A stretch of DNA of 64,000 nucleotides from Lunularia cruciata (Eukaryota; Streptophyta; Marchantiopsida; Lunulariales; Lunulariaceae). The stretch covers positions 18,724,001 through 18,788,000 of the forward strand of contig OX419760.1 in NCBI GenBank assembly GCA_948567375.1, written 5' to 3'. The position numbers and the translations under genes were made by a program. Positions 11,441 through 22,708 of this stretch are shown here, in pieces; the stretch's first letter is position 1; every line of letters starts with the position of its first letter. Below the pieces are notes generated by a model that searched no databases, was not told the DNA's origin, and saw only the letters and a list, made by a program, of their open reading frames with translations.

Positions 11441-13548
11441 ATATCACTTTTGTGGTAATTGGGTAAAGTTTGTTCCCGTAGAGATACGAGTCAGAATTGG
11501 TCAAATACAAAGTCAAATAGTAACATGTAGTTCTTCTTGGTTGAGTCTTTAATCTCTCAGGTAGAAACCACACCCAGAAGAGAGTAACAAGCACTGACTC
11601 GCAGTCTTGTCACAAATTAACACTCCTTAATCACAACTCCTTCAATTCTTTCCAAACAATCTTGATTGTGATGATTCAGGCTCTCCCAAAAATGGCACTT
11701 CACTATAAAACAACTTCACCTCAGAATGGTGTTCCATCCCTCCACTGAAGGCACAACTTCCTCGATCAAAATTGCTTCACATCAACCTCACACTGCACTC
11801 ACAAATGCAGAATACTACCAACACTAGAATTCCTCTCAGATCTATCAAGGCATTGCTCCGATTGCACTTCACTCAGGATCAAACACACAGAATGAAGATC
11901 AAGGTTGTGGAATCCAACATCCAACAAGCACTCTGACTTGCACTTCGAATTTCTCCAAACACTCAAAAACACAATCACAAAGTTGATACTTGGAATCAAG
12001 CTTAAGCGACGAGCACTGCTTCACAGCACTTTGCTTTATCTATTCTCAAAAATTATGAGCACTGAACAACATGATACTACAAATGCCACTCTTAAATAGT
12101 GAAGCAAATTGACAGTTAACAACTATACCGTTCTACAACAACTCTTCTAACCTACAGATCTAAAATGACAATGCACCTCTTCATATCTGCCTCTTCAAAT
12201 CTCAAAACTATTACTACTCCGATCTGATGTCTACTTCTTCCTTGGCTTTCAAACCCGAACCCAAAGTAACTTTACTTCCTAATATTTTGTCCTCGGGTTT
12301 CATATCTTCCACCTCTTCTACCAGATCCAACAATTCTCTTTCCTGATCTGAAATTGCACTAGGGGGTAATCTTTCTAACTCTTCATCTCTCGATCCACTC
12401 TTCTCTAATGTCTCCAATGGTAACTCTGAAGACATTTGTACTCTTATGTTATCTACTTCGGGTTTTGCTCTAACATCTTTCTGAAGCTTTTCTATCTCTA
12501 TTTTCACTAACTCTAATCTAATCGCAATATTATCTTCTACCTCTAAGATCTTCGTGTCTACATGAGTTCTGAGACTAATTAACAAGGCATTCATATTTGT
12601 ATCCTTTGCTTGTCTTTGCCTTGTCTCCTGCACCAACAACTTCAACTCGTGCAGCCTCGTCTCTTCAATCCGAATGTTGGCTTTTGTACTTAACATTGCA
12701 TTCATTTGGAGGACTATCTCCTTCAATGGCTCCAATCTTGTCTTCCTCTCATGTTCACGATCTGCAAGCCAATCCTCTTGGTACATCGTCAACTCTGCCT
12801 CGAACTCGGCTTTCCGACTCCTTCTCCTTCTCCTTCTGAACAACCTTCTCCTCCTGATTACAAAGTAACTCTTGTAATCGGTCTTCTTCTCTGTATCGTG
12901 CCGCCAACTCTCATTGCCAAAGTTGCTTCTTCTCCTTGACACTCTCCATCACCCTATCGAGCTCCTGATCCTTTGCAGCTACTCTTGCCATAGCATGGAT
13001 TACCTCTACTCTTGAATCAGCAAACTGATGCTTCAAGATCTCATACTCAGCTACTTGTCTCTCCCTTGCTATGTCACTCTTCTTCACAAGATCCTCTCGA
13101 TAACTGACTTCTCTTGTCAGGTCTTCAATTACTTGACTTCTCACCACTGCCTCCGCTTGCAGCAGTTCCCTTTCTTCCTCACCTCGGGTTATACTTTTCT
13201 TCAACTCCAAGTTTTCTTCTTCTAATCTAGTCAATACCTGTAATATAGTCTTTACCTCCGGACATGTTGACTGCATCTCCTTCTTCTTGTACTCTAGTTT
13301 TACCAATTGAGAACATACCACATCCCGCAAGTACTCCACTCCATCGCTCGGGTTACTTCTTCTTGCGTGGCCACTTCTCTTCGTACTTTGTGTTCATCCG
13401 ATACTCGCCTTCTTCTCTTCAGTCTTTGTATCGGAATCGATGCCTCACTTCCCGAGCTTTCACTTACCTCTTCTTTTGCCTTACTCGGCCCCGCTTCACA
13501 CTTTGCCTTACATCTCAAGCGAACTCCTCTCTGCACTACGATCTTCTT
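11425..13548 (-). mobile_element. B2: truncated family B long-form LTR
   Basis: The left end is a B LTR terminus (TATGACAACCCGG, the usual TGTGACAACC with one change) that abuts the interior of A1. The right end is cut by the 5' terminus of C1 at 13549. It contains the shared 3' kilobase and the C-terminal two thirds of the LORF. The other half of B2 is not present beyond C1, so it was lost in the deletion that joined A6 to A1. Confidence 0.8.
12214..13548 (-). pseudogene. B2 LORF, coiled-coil portion
   Basis: ORFs 13554-13300, 13339-12911 and 12942-12214 cover a basic segment ('KKIVVQRGVRLRCKAKCEAG'), then a long coiled coil with 'LEEENLELKKSITRGEEE', then 'RLHELKLLVQETRQRQAKD', and the C-terminal block with 'LETLEKSGSRDEELERLP' ending in 'EVDIRSE'. 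It belongs to the same sub-type as B3 and B7. Two frameshifts are present. The N-terminal domain is missing because C1 cuts the element. Confidence 0.6.
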
Positions 13549-14892
13549 TGTCACACCATTTGAAGTTCCGCATCTAGATGCTCGGACACTAGAGTTCCAA
13601 TGATAGCAATTAGAGTTATTCTAGTAGTTTCTCAAAGACTACTTTCCGATGGTAGATTTCGTGTTCAGGGTACTGACTTCACAGTAGGGCCCACAGTCAC
13701 TTTGCACCGTTTGCACCGTTGAGTGTGCCATCAGCGGGACCGTTAGGGTTTTAGTGCTAGCTTGAGTCCAGGAGGTATAGTTTTGAAGTGAGCTCTAGAG
13801 AGCTCACTTCTCTGATGTTGAGCCTTCAAGTTCTTGGCTATGGTGGACAGAGGCCGGCGAGCGTCACCTGGATTCTCTATGCTTGAGTGGGTGTGGCTTG
13901 ACTGTAATCCGTGCCCAATTGTTGGCAGTTTATAGAGTGACAGATCAAGTACTGATCTGAGGTGAGTTGAGTTGAGAGTGTTAAGCAATCTGATTACATT
14001 AGAGAAGTGAGGTCAGGGGGAAATTGGGTGCAGGAACTGTTGGTGGTATCTCCAAGCTTGGTGGATCGTTGGTAGCTCGATTCAAGTTCAGTGTTTCCCT
14101 AGTGTGCAGAAGCTTGTTCAGTTGATGCAGATTTGGCAGTTAGGCAGATGGTGTGCGGAAGTGCTGGCCAAATTTTGAGCAAAGAAGGAGCAATTTTTGA
14201 GCAATGTTGTGATTTTGAGCTCAGGAGGTGAAGGCAAGACCAATTTGCTGTGATTTGGGCTCAAAAAGTCAAATTGAAGGTGGAGTTGGAGAGCTCTTCT
14301 CATGAAATTGTGATTTGGAAAAACCCATTTTGTCAATTTGGCTCGAGTGGAAAGTTAGCGGGGGATTTGGCGGACAAACATCTTTAGGGTTTACGTCAGA
14401 TTTTGGTTGGGATTTACATCAGATTTTGGCCAGATTTGGAGGAGTTTTGCTAGTTTGGATGACTTTTGCAGATTTGGAGAAGTTTCATCAATTTTGGAGG
14501 AGGTTAGAAATGGCAACAAGAAAGGCCTCATTTGGCTGAATTTTGGCGTTCTGAGGCTTTGAGGCATAGGGCTATGAGAGGCTACAAAGGCCTAGAATGG
14601 CCAGCAAGCCAGCTTGCTGGCGTGAGGCTAGCTAGTTTAGAGTAGATCTTGGTCATTGGTTGGCAAAATCTGCCTTTCCTGCTAGATTGTGCGCAATAAG
14701 GTTTGACCCCTAGATCTCTTGTTCCTAGACTTGTACCCTAGCCAACTGGTCGACCCTCACTTGTTGTCCTAGTGACTGTGCCACTGTTATCTATACACAT
14801 GTAGCTTTGGCTAGGAGAGGCAGTTTGATCCCATTCTTGGTGATCTTGGTAGCTTAGGACTTAGATACGAACTCCTCTTATGTCAAATGCCA
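13549..14892 (+). repeat. C1 5' LTR
   Basis: The LTR begins TGTCACACCATTTGAAG, matches the C2 right end read on the minus strand, and ends about 'gtcaaatgcca', two bases before the PBS. Its length is about 1.34 kb. No second copy of this LTR is in the window in a 3' position, so the boundary rests on comparison with C2 and on the PBS. A TATA-like 'tttatag' is at 13929-13935. Short ORFs inside it on either strand look like chance. Confidence 0.65.
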
Positions 14893-14894
14893 AA

Positions 14895-14912
14895 TGGTGG
14901 CAGAGTCAATCC
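14895..14912 (+). promoter_or_regulatory. C1 putative primer-binding site
   Basis: TGGTGGCAGAGTCAATCC begins two bases after the inferred LTR end. It resembles the initiator-Met type PBS (TGGTATCAGAGC...) over its first 11 bases with two mismatches. C2 has the variant TGGTGACAAAGTCAATC at 33507 on the minus strand. The exact tRNA is uncertain. It differs from the tRNA-Asp type of families A and B. Confidence 0.4.
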
Positions 14913-15302
14913 CATGTTATGTTATGAGATGGAGGGTTTGTTTAGATTTCTTGTGATTGGACTCCCTCCATTCTCTGCTTCCTATTTGTGCACCACGTTT
15001 GTGTGAGGTGCCCTGATTTTTGAGCGTTGGTGCTCTAGTGTGCTCTCGGTGGTGAGGCTGGAGTGATGACCAGTCAGACTACCTTTGTTTCTCTCCGGTG
15101 AGGCAGGAAGTGATGACCTACAGACCGTGAGAGTGCATGTTATGATGGCAAGTTACAGGTTGCCCTTCCCCTAGTGTAGTTATCTTGGTTAGAGTTACAT
15201 TAGTGGGTGGTGCTTAGTTGGTATTGGCATTTGGTGGTGTTGGCACGTGGTGGTGGTGTTGGCACTTAGTGGGGTACTTGCGGTTGCGACTTGCGGTAGC
15301 AG

Positions 15303-16850
15303 TTGGTGGTTCAGGTTTGCTGTTGTGGTTACTTTGTCACGACGGAGTTCTTTGGAGAATCTAGAGGAGTTAGCCCTGCAATACGCTGTGGGTTTACTCG
15401 GAGTGGTGCTTGGTATCAGCCTGTATCTCAGGTCCTAGTGAGGGAGGAGATTGACTCTAAGTTGGAGTTTGACACAGGAGCTGATTCAGTTGAGAGTGCA
15501 CTTGGTGTGTCCCCACCGTTGTTGTGGGACATGGACGAGATTTATGGGGCCTCCAAAGGCCCTAGGCGTTACTCTGGTACAGTGGGTACCATTGAGTTGG
15601 ATGACTTCATCTAGGAGTTTGATAGTTGGTGTGATCTATAGCAGATGCGGAACCCGACTTTGTTCACACCCTTCATGGCATGGAAGGGGTTGTTTCAGCA
15701 TCTGGAGGGTCCGCCGATGGATGACTACCATGAGTTCAGGAGAGCTCATTTAGAAGAGATTGAGTTATGGAGACAGTATTGGTCTCCACACTATGTCTCT
15801 ATCACTTCAGGCTCGGTGGCCGGGAGTAGATCGGCTGTACCCACGAGTTCTAGCTCGAGTAGTGTTGGTGGAGCTAGTGGAGGTGCACTAGCTGGAGATA
15901 GTGCTACTAAGAGTGGAGGTACCGCTGCAAGAGGTGGTGTGGTACCGGGGTTTAACCCCATGGTGGAGTTCTTTCTATGTTTGAGGCAGAACTACCAGGG
16001 AGTGCGGACTGACAAGCTGAGGAGCTTGCAGGAGTTCCAACGGAAGGCTGGAGAGAGAGCCTATGCAAGGCATACACTTGCATGAGGCGGCTGATCAGTT
16101 TCACTTAGGGAGTTACTGAGGCCCAGGCAGTCCAGTTTTGGTATGGGATACTAGACAAGGAGTTGCGAGGTAGAGTTCGTGATGCTATGTTGTAGGCTAC
16201 TTTGCCCACTTTGGTAGTAGTCTTTGGTTTGGCTGAGCGTATTGAGCTCAACATGGTGGAGGAGAGAGTGGTGACATCTAGATTTGGTAGGGAGACCTCA
16301 TCCACGGTTGTGACTTCTTCTAGAGTGCAGTAGAGTGCACCACGCCCAGTTGGTTTTTGAGGACAGGGTGGACAACCAAAATCTTGGAGGGCCTAGTGGA
16401 GTTAGACCCTTACCCTCATTTTTGAGTCAGCAGCAGCCAGTGAGTGGTGGTGTTGCTTGTTGGAATTGTGGTGGACCTAACCATAAGAGAGAGTGTACTC
16501 AAGGCAGCGGACCTGATACCTCTGGTGCATCATAGCCAGCATAGAGGCAGTGTGAGCATTGCCACAAATTTGGTCACACTAGTGACCGGTGTTTCAACCT
16601 ACACCCAAAGTTACGGAGTGGTAGGGCTGCTATGGCAGGTAGTAGAGGAGCTCTAGTTCATGGAGGACGAGGTGGTAGAGGTGGTGGTAGAAGATCTACA
16701 CCTAGTAGGGGTGCAGTACCTGCCCTTACTTCGGACACAGCTATGGCTACTCGGATTGAGCAGTTGGAGCAGAGATTGGCTAGTATGGCTATTGCTCAGA
16801 GGAGATCAGATTCAGGTGCTGAGGCTTCCACCATATGCTGGTGATAGAGA
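15303..16850 (+). pseudogene. gag: C1 gag with two zinc knuckles
   Basis: The capsid region has 'FTPFMAWKGLFQHLEGPP' and 'RRAHLEEIELWRQYW'. A Ser/Gly-rich linker follows, then a second helical block with 'LRSLQEFQRKAGERAYARH'. The nucleocapsid has 'CWNCGGPNHKREC' (near 16460) and 'CEHCHKFGHTSDRC' (near 16545-16586), then a Gly/Arg-rich tail and a short Gln/Leu-rich helix. Stops (mostly TAG) interrupt it at about 15615, 15643, 16083 and elsewhere. The frame is lost near 16840 by a one-base deletion. In C2 the same place is in frame with the downstream part, so gag and pol were one frame. The start codon is uncertain. Confidence 0.75.
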
Positions 16851-17034
16851 TGCTTTGGACTTCAAGTACGGAGTAGCACATGTGGATGCATCTGTAGCAG
16901 TGACTAGGAGTGCAATACGTGCTCCAAAGCCTAGAGGAGCATCAATGGAGTTGGACCCACAGAGAGGAGAGGTTGGGAGACAGGTCAGACTTCCCCAGTC
17001 CTTCACGCTATCTGAGGCATTGTAGACAACATCC

Positions 17035-17910
17035 ATGGTTCCTAGACGTCCCAATGCAGGTGTGGTAGGTGGTGATGGAGTACATGATGGACTACCTGCT
17101 AGTCAGCCACTTGCTACTACACAGATTGAGTCTAGTATGATGTTGGGGGCGGCTCAACTAATTATGCGGCATCCTTTGTTTTCAGCCAGTGACATGTTTA
17201 CATTGGGAGTTGACCCAGCCCCAGTATTCCGGTTGGCTGCCCCGTTGTGTGAGAGTAGGGATGGTGCAGTTCCTACTACTAGAGCAGAGGTGGTTGGTAG
17301 TGGAGCTGACTTGGTTGAGGAGCATGGGATCCGTTCAACGACCAGTGGTTTATGGCAGGCAGCAGCGGCTAGACTAGAGGAGTTGCCATCTAGACCGGCC
17401 TTTGAGAGAGCACGGTTTACACCTGCTGTTGTCCTATTGGATAACCAAAGGGGGATTTTTTGTTTGGTGGGACCTTCAAGGAAAGTCTATACACCACAGA
17501 GAGTCTTGTTAGACTCTGGTGCACAACCCCTTATGTTGGGGAAGGCTGCAGTTGTCGGTCTGCAGTTACGGAAGACCAATGTGGAGAGGTGTCCATTTCA
17601 GATCTAGACATCTCTTGGTGGTGGTTCGACATAGTACATCACACGTGGAGAGCTTGTTGTCCAGGTTCAGCCTGGTCATCCGATTGATAGCTTGGTGGTG
17701 AGAGCTCAGGCTATTGCAACGATAGCCGAGTCATATGATGTGCTGGTTGGGGGAGCAGTGTTATACCCCATGGGTTTCAGCATTGACTATTGGGAGGAGA
17801 CAGCCTCTTATAGACCTAGTTGGCAGTCTGGTGAGGGACGGGTATGTCGCCTACCAGTACGCTTTAGTAGTGGCAGTCTTGGCTCACTACAGTCCGGGAC
17901 CATGGCAGCA
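17035..17910 (+). pseudogene. C1 aspartic protease
   Basis: The protease cleaves the polyprotein. The active-site box 'RVLLDSGAQPLMLGKAA' is at about 17502-17550. The C-terminal half of the fold continues with 'SYDVLVGGAVLYPMGFSIDY' (17732-17791) and a Trp/Gly-rich end. The N-terminal 120 residues are a spacer with no recognised domain. A TAG at about 17606 breaks the frame. The protease leads directly into the methyltransferase with only a linker of about 100 residues. Confidence 0.75.
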
Positions 17911-17989
17911 TCAGTTTTAGCTTTTAGTGGTGCAGTTACTTGGCCTGGTGACTTGTTGGAGAGGAACGCCCATGCAGAGGATACTCCAG

Positions 17990-19235
17990 TACCATAGGAG
18001 ATCACTCGGCTTTGGAGTACGAGTGGGATTGTTCCATCCACCTTGGATGTTCCATTGCGGAGTTCAGAGGAGGCATTGCAGCAGCATGCAGATCAATTGG
18101 TGCAATAGGCTTGGAGTGGAGCCTTCGTACCATCAAGAGATGAGTGTGAGGATGAGCCTCTAGAGGCAATTGCTTTTACACTACTAGATACCACACTCAT
18201 TGCTTGGCAGTATCCAATAGAGGGGATATGCCTATTGGAGTTGTTTGGTGGGATTAGCACCAGACTAGCTACGGTGTTACAGGCGGGTATATGAGTACAG
18301 AGGTACTTATATATAGAGAGAGATCAGACTGCTAGGCAAGTCTCTCTACATCATGTGGCACACTTGGCCTATCGGTATCCGGAGTTATTACCGATGTCAG
18401 CAATTAGAGGTTACCAGAAGGCCCTACCAAGAGACATTTCCTTACTGGGGGCGCATGACCTAAAGAGACATGGGCCTATTCACTTGGTGATTTCTGGATG
18501 GCCATGTTAGGGACATACACGTGTTGGTAGAGGATTGGGTCTTCAGGATCCTTGTTCTGGTGCGTTTTAGGAGATGTTACGGATATTACAACATCTCCAA
18601 GTTCATCAGTCTATTTCTCTAGCTTACCTTCTGGAGAACGTTCCTTTGATGTGTGATTCTCGCACTAGAGTGGTGGCGAGTACACATCAGGTCCATTCTT
18701 GGATGGGACCTACTGTATTGTTAGATACAGCCAGAGTGGGATCACGGGCTCATCGTCTTCGTCTTTGGTGGATGAACCTCTTACTCAGAGAGGTTCTACA
18801 GCGCGCTTATGATGGGATTCAGCGACTTGACCACATCCTGGTTGATGATATCTTGGATGTTGGGCATCAGTCTCAGACAGTGGTAGTGGCTGATAGGTCA
18901 CCTATGGCAGTGGTGAACCTAGTTGGACAGCCTAGAGCTGCATTTCCCACACTCATGAGTTTCCCAAGCTCTCATGCTTTTTGAGAGGGAGGACCTGGAC
19001 TTGTTTGGGACTCACAGTTGCAGCAGTTGGTGGAGCCCAACGCTGATGAGAGAGAGCGGGCAATGGGTTTTCGCACCGGTATTACCACTATTCCAGCAAT
19101 GTCAGAGGCATCCAGGCATCAGGTGTTAGGACAAGCTATGGACTTGAATTGTTTGACTTGGATTGTGAGCCTTGGCTTGGCAGAGTAGCATAGGATGCGC
19201 TTGATAGGCATCACCACTCAGACACTTGTGAGCCC
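17990..19235 (+). pseudogene. C1 C5-cytosine DNA methyltransferase domain
   Basis: This enzyme class transfers a methyl group from S-adenosylmethionine to cytosine C5 in DNA. Conserved motifs appear in order: motif I 'LELFGGI' (18235-18258); motif II with 'YLYIERD'; motif IV 'ISGWPC' with the catalytic Cys codon at 18505-18507, followed by a TAG where C2 has Gln; motif VI 'LLENVP' (18628-18645); motif VIII 'AHRLRLWWMN'; motif IX/X 'NADERERAMGF' (about 19038-19070) and 'RHQVLGQAMDLN' (about 19112-19147). The short single-domain layout and late MGF...LG block look closer to DNMT3-type than DNMT1-type enzymes; I am not certain of the subclass. Stops: TGA in the motif I-II interval, TAGs at motif IV and after. 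It lies in frame between protease and RT. Confidence 0.88.
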
Positions 19236-20560
19236 TATGCCTATCGAGACGATTCAGGCACATGTTGGGGGCGATGGACCAAGTGGACATGGTATTCTTG
19301 GGGCACATCCAGTAGCTACTAGGGAGAGTGGTCTACTTGGAGTCCATCCAGGTGAGCGTGGGCTACTTGGATTACACCCTTGGTCCACATGGGATGCAGC
19401 CAGAGGACGTGTGGAGCTTGCAGCCAGAGTGGAGGGAGTTTTTTGCATAGAGGTTGGGACCTCTAGTGGTCCGGAGCATGACACTATTGCTCCCAAGAGC
19501 CCAGTGTAGCAATCAGTCAGTACGTCTTCCACTCCTACTACAGTTACAGAGGATACTTGGGAGCCAGATCTTGGACCCAAGCTTACTGGAGAGGAAAGAC
19601 AGAGGGTTTGGAGGTTCTTGAGGAGTCACACGAGTTGTTTTGCCTTCAGTTTGAAGGATTTGGGTGCTCTGAAGGGACCTGGTATATGGATTGAGCTGAC
19701 TAGCGACACACCAATTTTCCGACATCCTTATTAATATAGTGATATGGAGAGGACATTGATTCAGAGCCGGAGTAGTGATCTTTTTGAGGCTGGTTTGGTG
19801 GAGATTTCACATGTAGAGTATGCATCAGCGACAGTGATGCCAGCCAAGAAAGATATGCATGGCAACTATACAGATAGGCGGATGTGTGGAGATTACCGTC
19901 CTATCAACCGACATACCAAGGCTAATCGGTATGACATACCTACACCAGAGGAGATTTTTGATGCAATTGGGCATGCAAAGGTCTTCAGTACTTTGGATCT
20001 TCAAGCGGAATATCATCAGTTGCCAATCAAGGAGGAGGATAAGTCCAAGATAACATTTTGGGCTATTGATCCTCACGGCAAGGATGTGTTATATCAGTGG
20101 AGGTTCTTACCATTTGGGTTAAAGAATGCTCTTGCTGAGTTCCAGAGGGTCATGGATAGGATCCTAGCTGGATTGGATTTTGCTCATTGCTATATTGATG
20201 ACATTTTGGTTTATAGCACTACTGTAGAGGAGCATGAGAGACAGTTGTTGGAGGTGTTTGAGAGGTTGAGATCTCATGGACTCAAACTACATCTTGGGAA
20301 GTGTAGGTTCTTCCACGAGCAGGTTGAGTATTTGGGTCACACTATCTACCCCGGAGGACTTGGTGTTCAGCATACCAAGGTAGAGGCTATTGCACGTATT
20401 CCTTGGCCTACGGATGTGAGTAGAGTGTGAGCATTCCTTGGGTTGGCGAACTTCTATTGCCGCTATGTTAGAGGATTTAGTGCCATTGCCAAGGCCTTGA
20501 CAAAGCTGACCAAGCTTACATAGGAGTGGTGTTGGGGAGATGAGCAGGAGAGAGCTTTTG
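19236..20560 (+). pseudogene. C1 reverse transcriptase
   Basis: After a variable linker rich in Gly/His (19236-19560), the RT starts near 'TGEERQRVWRFLRSHTSCFA' (19590-19649). It includes 'CGDYRPINRHTKANRYDIPT' (19885-19944), 'FSTLDLQAEYHQLPI' and the catalytic box 'YIDDILVYS' (20191-20217). The fingers and palm are open from 19744 to 20430; a TGA at 20428 and a TAG near 20521 follow. RT copies the genomic RNA into cDNA. The YIDD box differs from the FIDD of family A. Confidence 0.85.
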
Positions 20561-21126
20561 TAGAGCTCAAGGAGAGGTTGACATCTGCTCCTATTTTGAG
20601 GAGACTGATCAAGGGACGACCATTTCAGGTTCACACTGATTGGAGTATGTTGGGGCTTGGAGCGGTGCTCACCCAACATGATGATGAGGAGAAGGAGTTT
20701 GTGATGGCCTATGCTAGTTGCTCCAACAATTCAGCGGAGGCGGAGTATAGTTCATATGAGGGAGAGTGCTTGGCAGCAGTTTGGGCACTAGCACATTTCC
20801 AATGTTACCTATTTGGTAACCCCTTCACTCTCATCACTAATCATCAGCCGCTGAAGTGGTTGATGGAGTCCGACAAGCTTTCAAGGAAGCTTGCACAATG
20901 GGCTCTGATTTTACAGGAGTATGATTTCACGGTTGTTCATAGACCTGGAGTGGTGAACCGTGATGTAGATGGGTTGAGTAGAAACCCATGTCCCAGCCAG
21001 CAGGATCAGACCGGAGCACGTTGGCATGGTGAGACAAATGAGGAGATGGTGCCAGGTTGGCATGCATCGGCCTTTCTGTGTATATTTGTAGAGGCTTTGG
21101 TGGTATCTCTCTCAGCGCATACATGA
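20561..21126 (+). pseudogene. C1 RNase H
   Basis: ORF 20578-21126 has 'FQVHTDWSMLGLGAVLTQHD' (the first catalytic Asp is present), 'EYSSYEGECLAAVWALAHFQ' with the catalytic Glu, and 'NRDVDGLSRNPC' as the C-terminal block. It degrades the RNA strand of the RNA/cDNA hybrid. The order RT then RNase H then integrase places family C in Ty3/gypsy. The end of this ORF is linker, not RNase H. Confidence 0.8.
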
Positions 21127-22234
21127 GGAGTTATTGAGGTCACAGATCCAGAGAGTGAAGATATTGGTACAGTTCAGCAAGACATTCATGATGATGTCTT
21201 AGTGATGGACTATCTTTGCACAGGTGTTGTGGGTGGCACAGTTGGGGCCAAGGAGAGAGACCGTGTTCTTCAGCAAGCCAGGCGGTTCAGATTGGAGGGT
21301 AGACACCTTTTGCGTGTATGGGAGGATGGTAGAGTGCGAGTAGTACCACTTCCATCACAGAGACCACAGTTGGTCTGACATGCTCATGAGGAGTTAGGAC
21401 ATTTTGGAGTAAAGCGTACGTATAGCTTACTCCAGAGTCATTATTGGTGGCGCCGTATGCAGACCAAGGTATAGCAGTTTATTGCCAGATGTGTGGTTTG
21501 TGATTGAGTTAGAGCATCATTCAATGCTCTTATGCCACAGTTACACCCATTACCTATCATGGGATTGGGTTACCGTTGGAGTTTGGACTTCGCCGGACCT
21601 TTACCGCTGATTGTGAGACATCATCGGTATGTTTTGGTGATGGTGGAGCACTTCTCCAAGTGGATTGAGTTAGTGGCACTTCCTGACAAGTCTAGTGAAG
21701 GGACAGCTTACTCGTTCCTGGATCGAGTTCTTAGTCATTTTGGTGCACCAGCTGAGGTTTTGACTGATCAGGGTACAGAGTTCTTGGGGGAGTTTCAAGT
21801 CTTGTGTGACAAGGCTTTGATTGATCATCGTACTACATCCCGAGATCACCTTGAGGTAGATGGCTTAGCAGAGAGAGTGGTTCAGACGGTGAAGAGAGGA
21901 TTGCAAAAGTATGGTTTGCAAAGAGGCCACTTGGGAGATTGGGATCTCCAGTTACCTTGGTTGGCCATGGGCTATTGGTTCAGCCGGCAAGCCTCCTTAG
22001 CATCCTTCTCTCCATAATTTCTACTCTATGGACAAGATCTAGATTTACCTGCAGTCATTTGTCAAGATGTTACTGTAGTTTTGGACTTGGATGACCCCAA
22101 TGTATGGATGATCGCATGTTCTCAGCGAGCAGAGATCTTTTGGAGAGTGATGCCGTGGCCTTTGAGAACTTGGCGATTGCTCAACATAGAGATACTTTAC
22201 GCTATGCTACCATTCAAGGAGGAAGTTATAGACC
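21127..22234 (+). pseudogene. C1 integrase, truncated before the PHD finger
   Basis: The pre-core has the zinc-binding His pair in 'HAHEELGHFGVKRTYSLL' and the Cys pair 'CVVCD'. The core has 'WSLDFAGPLP' (Asp), 'VLTDQGTEFLGEF' (Asp) and 'DGLAERVVQTVK' (Glu). The last two acidic residues are about 34 residues apart by my count. Stops: TAG/TGA near 21376, 21471, 21505 and a TAA at 22015. The C-terminal tail is cut at 22234 by an inserted A LTR, so the finger seen in C2 is absent. Confidence 0.82.
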
Positions 22235-22708
22235 TGTAACACCCATTTGTGCATGTGTGTGGTATTGTGATATTTAGCTTGGTATTACAAGTACTTACGA
22301 GATATTATTTATATAGAGATAAAGGATGGTTCTATATTATTCATGGTTAGCTAAAATTAGTCATAGCTAAGATAGATGGGTCCTTACTTTAGAGGAAGTA
22401 GAAAAGATGAGCACCACTATTTTAGATTTTAGTGTGTTGACTTGGTATTATTCCTAGGTGTTTGGCTTTGGGGAAAGAGTTGAGAACTCTTGGGCTCGCA
22501 AGCCTTTTTGTTTTGGATTCTTCTTTAGTCCAAGGATAGCCCATGTGAAGGAATCCTTGCTTTAGTGGTTGGGTCAAGATAAGACTACATGCTTAGGGGA
22601 ATATGCCCATGTGAATGGATATTCCTTTCTACTTTTTAACTTTACTTGACTTTTAGTCTAGTAACTTGAGTTACTACGGTAATTAGTAACTTTGGTACGT
22701 AACTATTT
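22235..22708 (+). mobile_element. A6: truncated family A LTR inside C1
   Basis: This is a family A LTR in plus orientation: it begins TGTAACACCCATTTGTGC and runs 474 bp to 'acgtaactattt'. There it stops abruptly and joins the protease region of A1 on the other strand. The left terminus abuts C1 integrase, so A6 inserted into C1. The rest of A6, C1 and B2 was removed by one deletion ending at 22708/22709. Confidence 0.8.

Larger units (their letters stand above)
13549..22234 (+). mobile_element. C1: family C Ty3/gypsy element with in-frame DNA methyltransferase
   Basis: Plus-strand order: 5' LTR (13549-14892), PBS, leader, gag with two zinc knuckles, aspartic protease, C5-cytosine methyltransferase, RT, RNase H, integrase. 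The frame from about 17035 to 22234 is a single phase broken only by stop codons, so methyltransferase and pol were one polyprotein. Gag is one base out of phase because of a deletion near 16840 that C2 lacks. A6 truncates the element within the integrase tail, so the PHD finger and 3' LTR are missing. The left terminus lies in B2. Confidence 0.88.

Noticed and set aside
13743-14539. Short ORFs on both strands in the C1 LTR
   Set aside because: They are not conserved in the C2 LTR and look like chance open frames.
17990-19235. Methyltransferase as a host DNMT gene hit by retrotransposons
   Set aside because: It is in one phase with protease on one side and RT on the other, and the same arrangement occurs in two copies.
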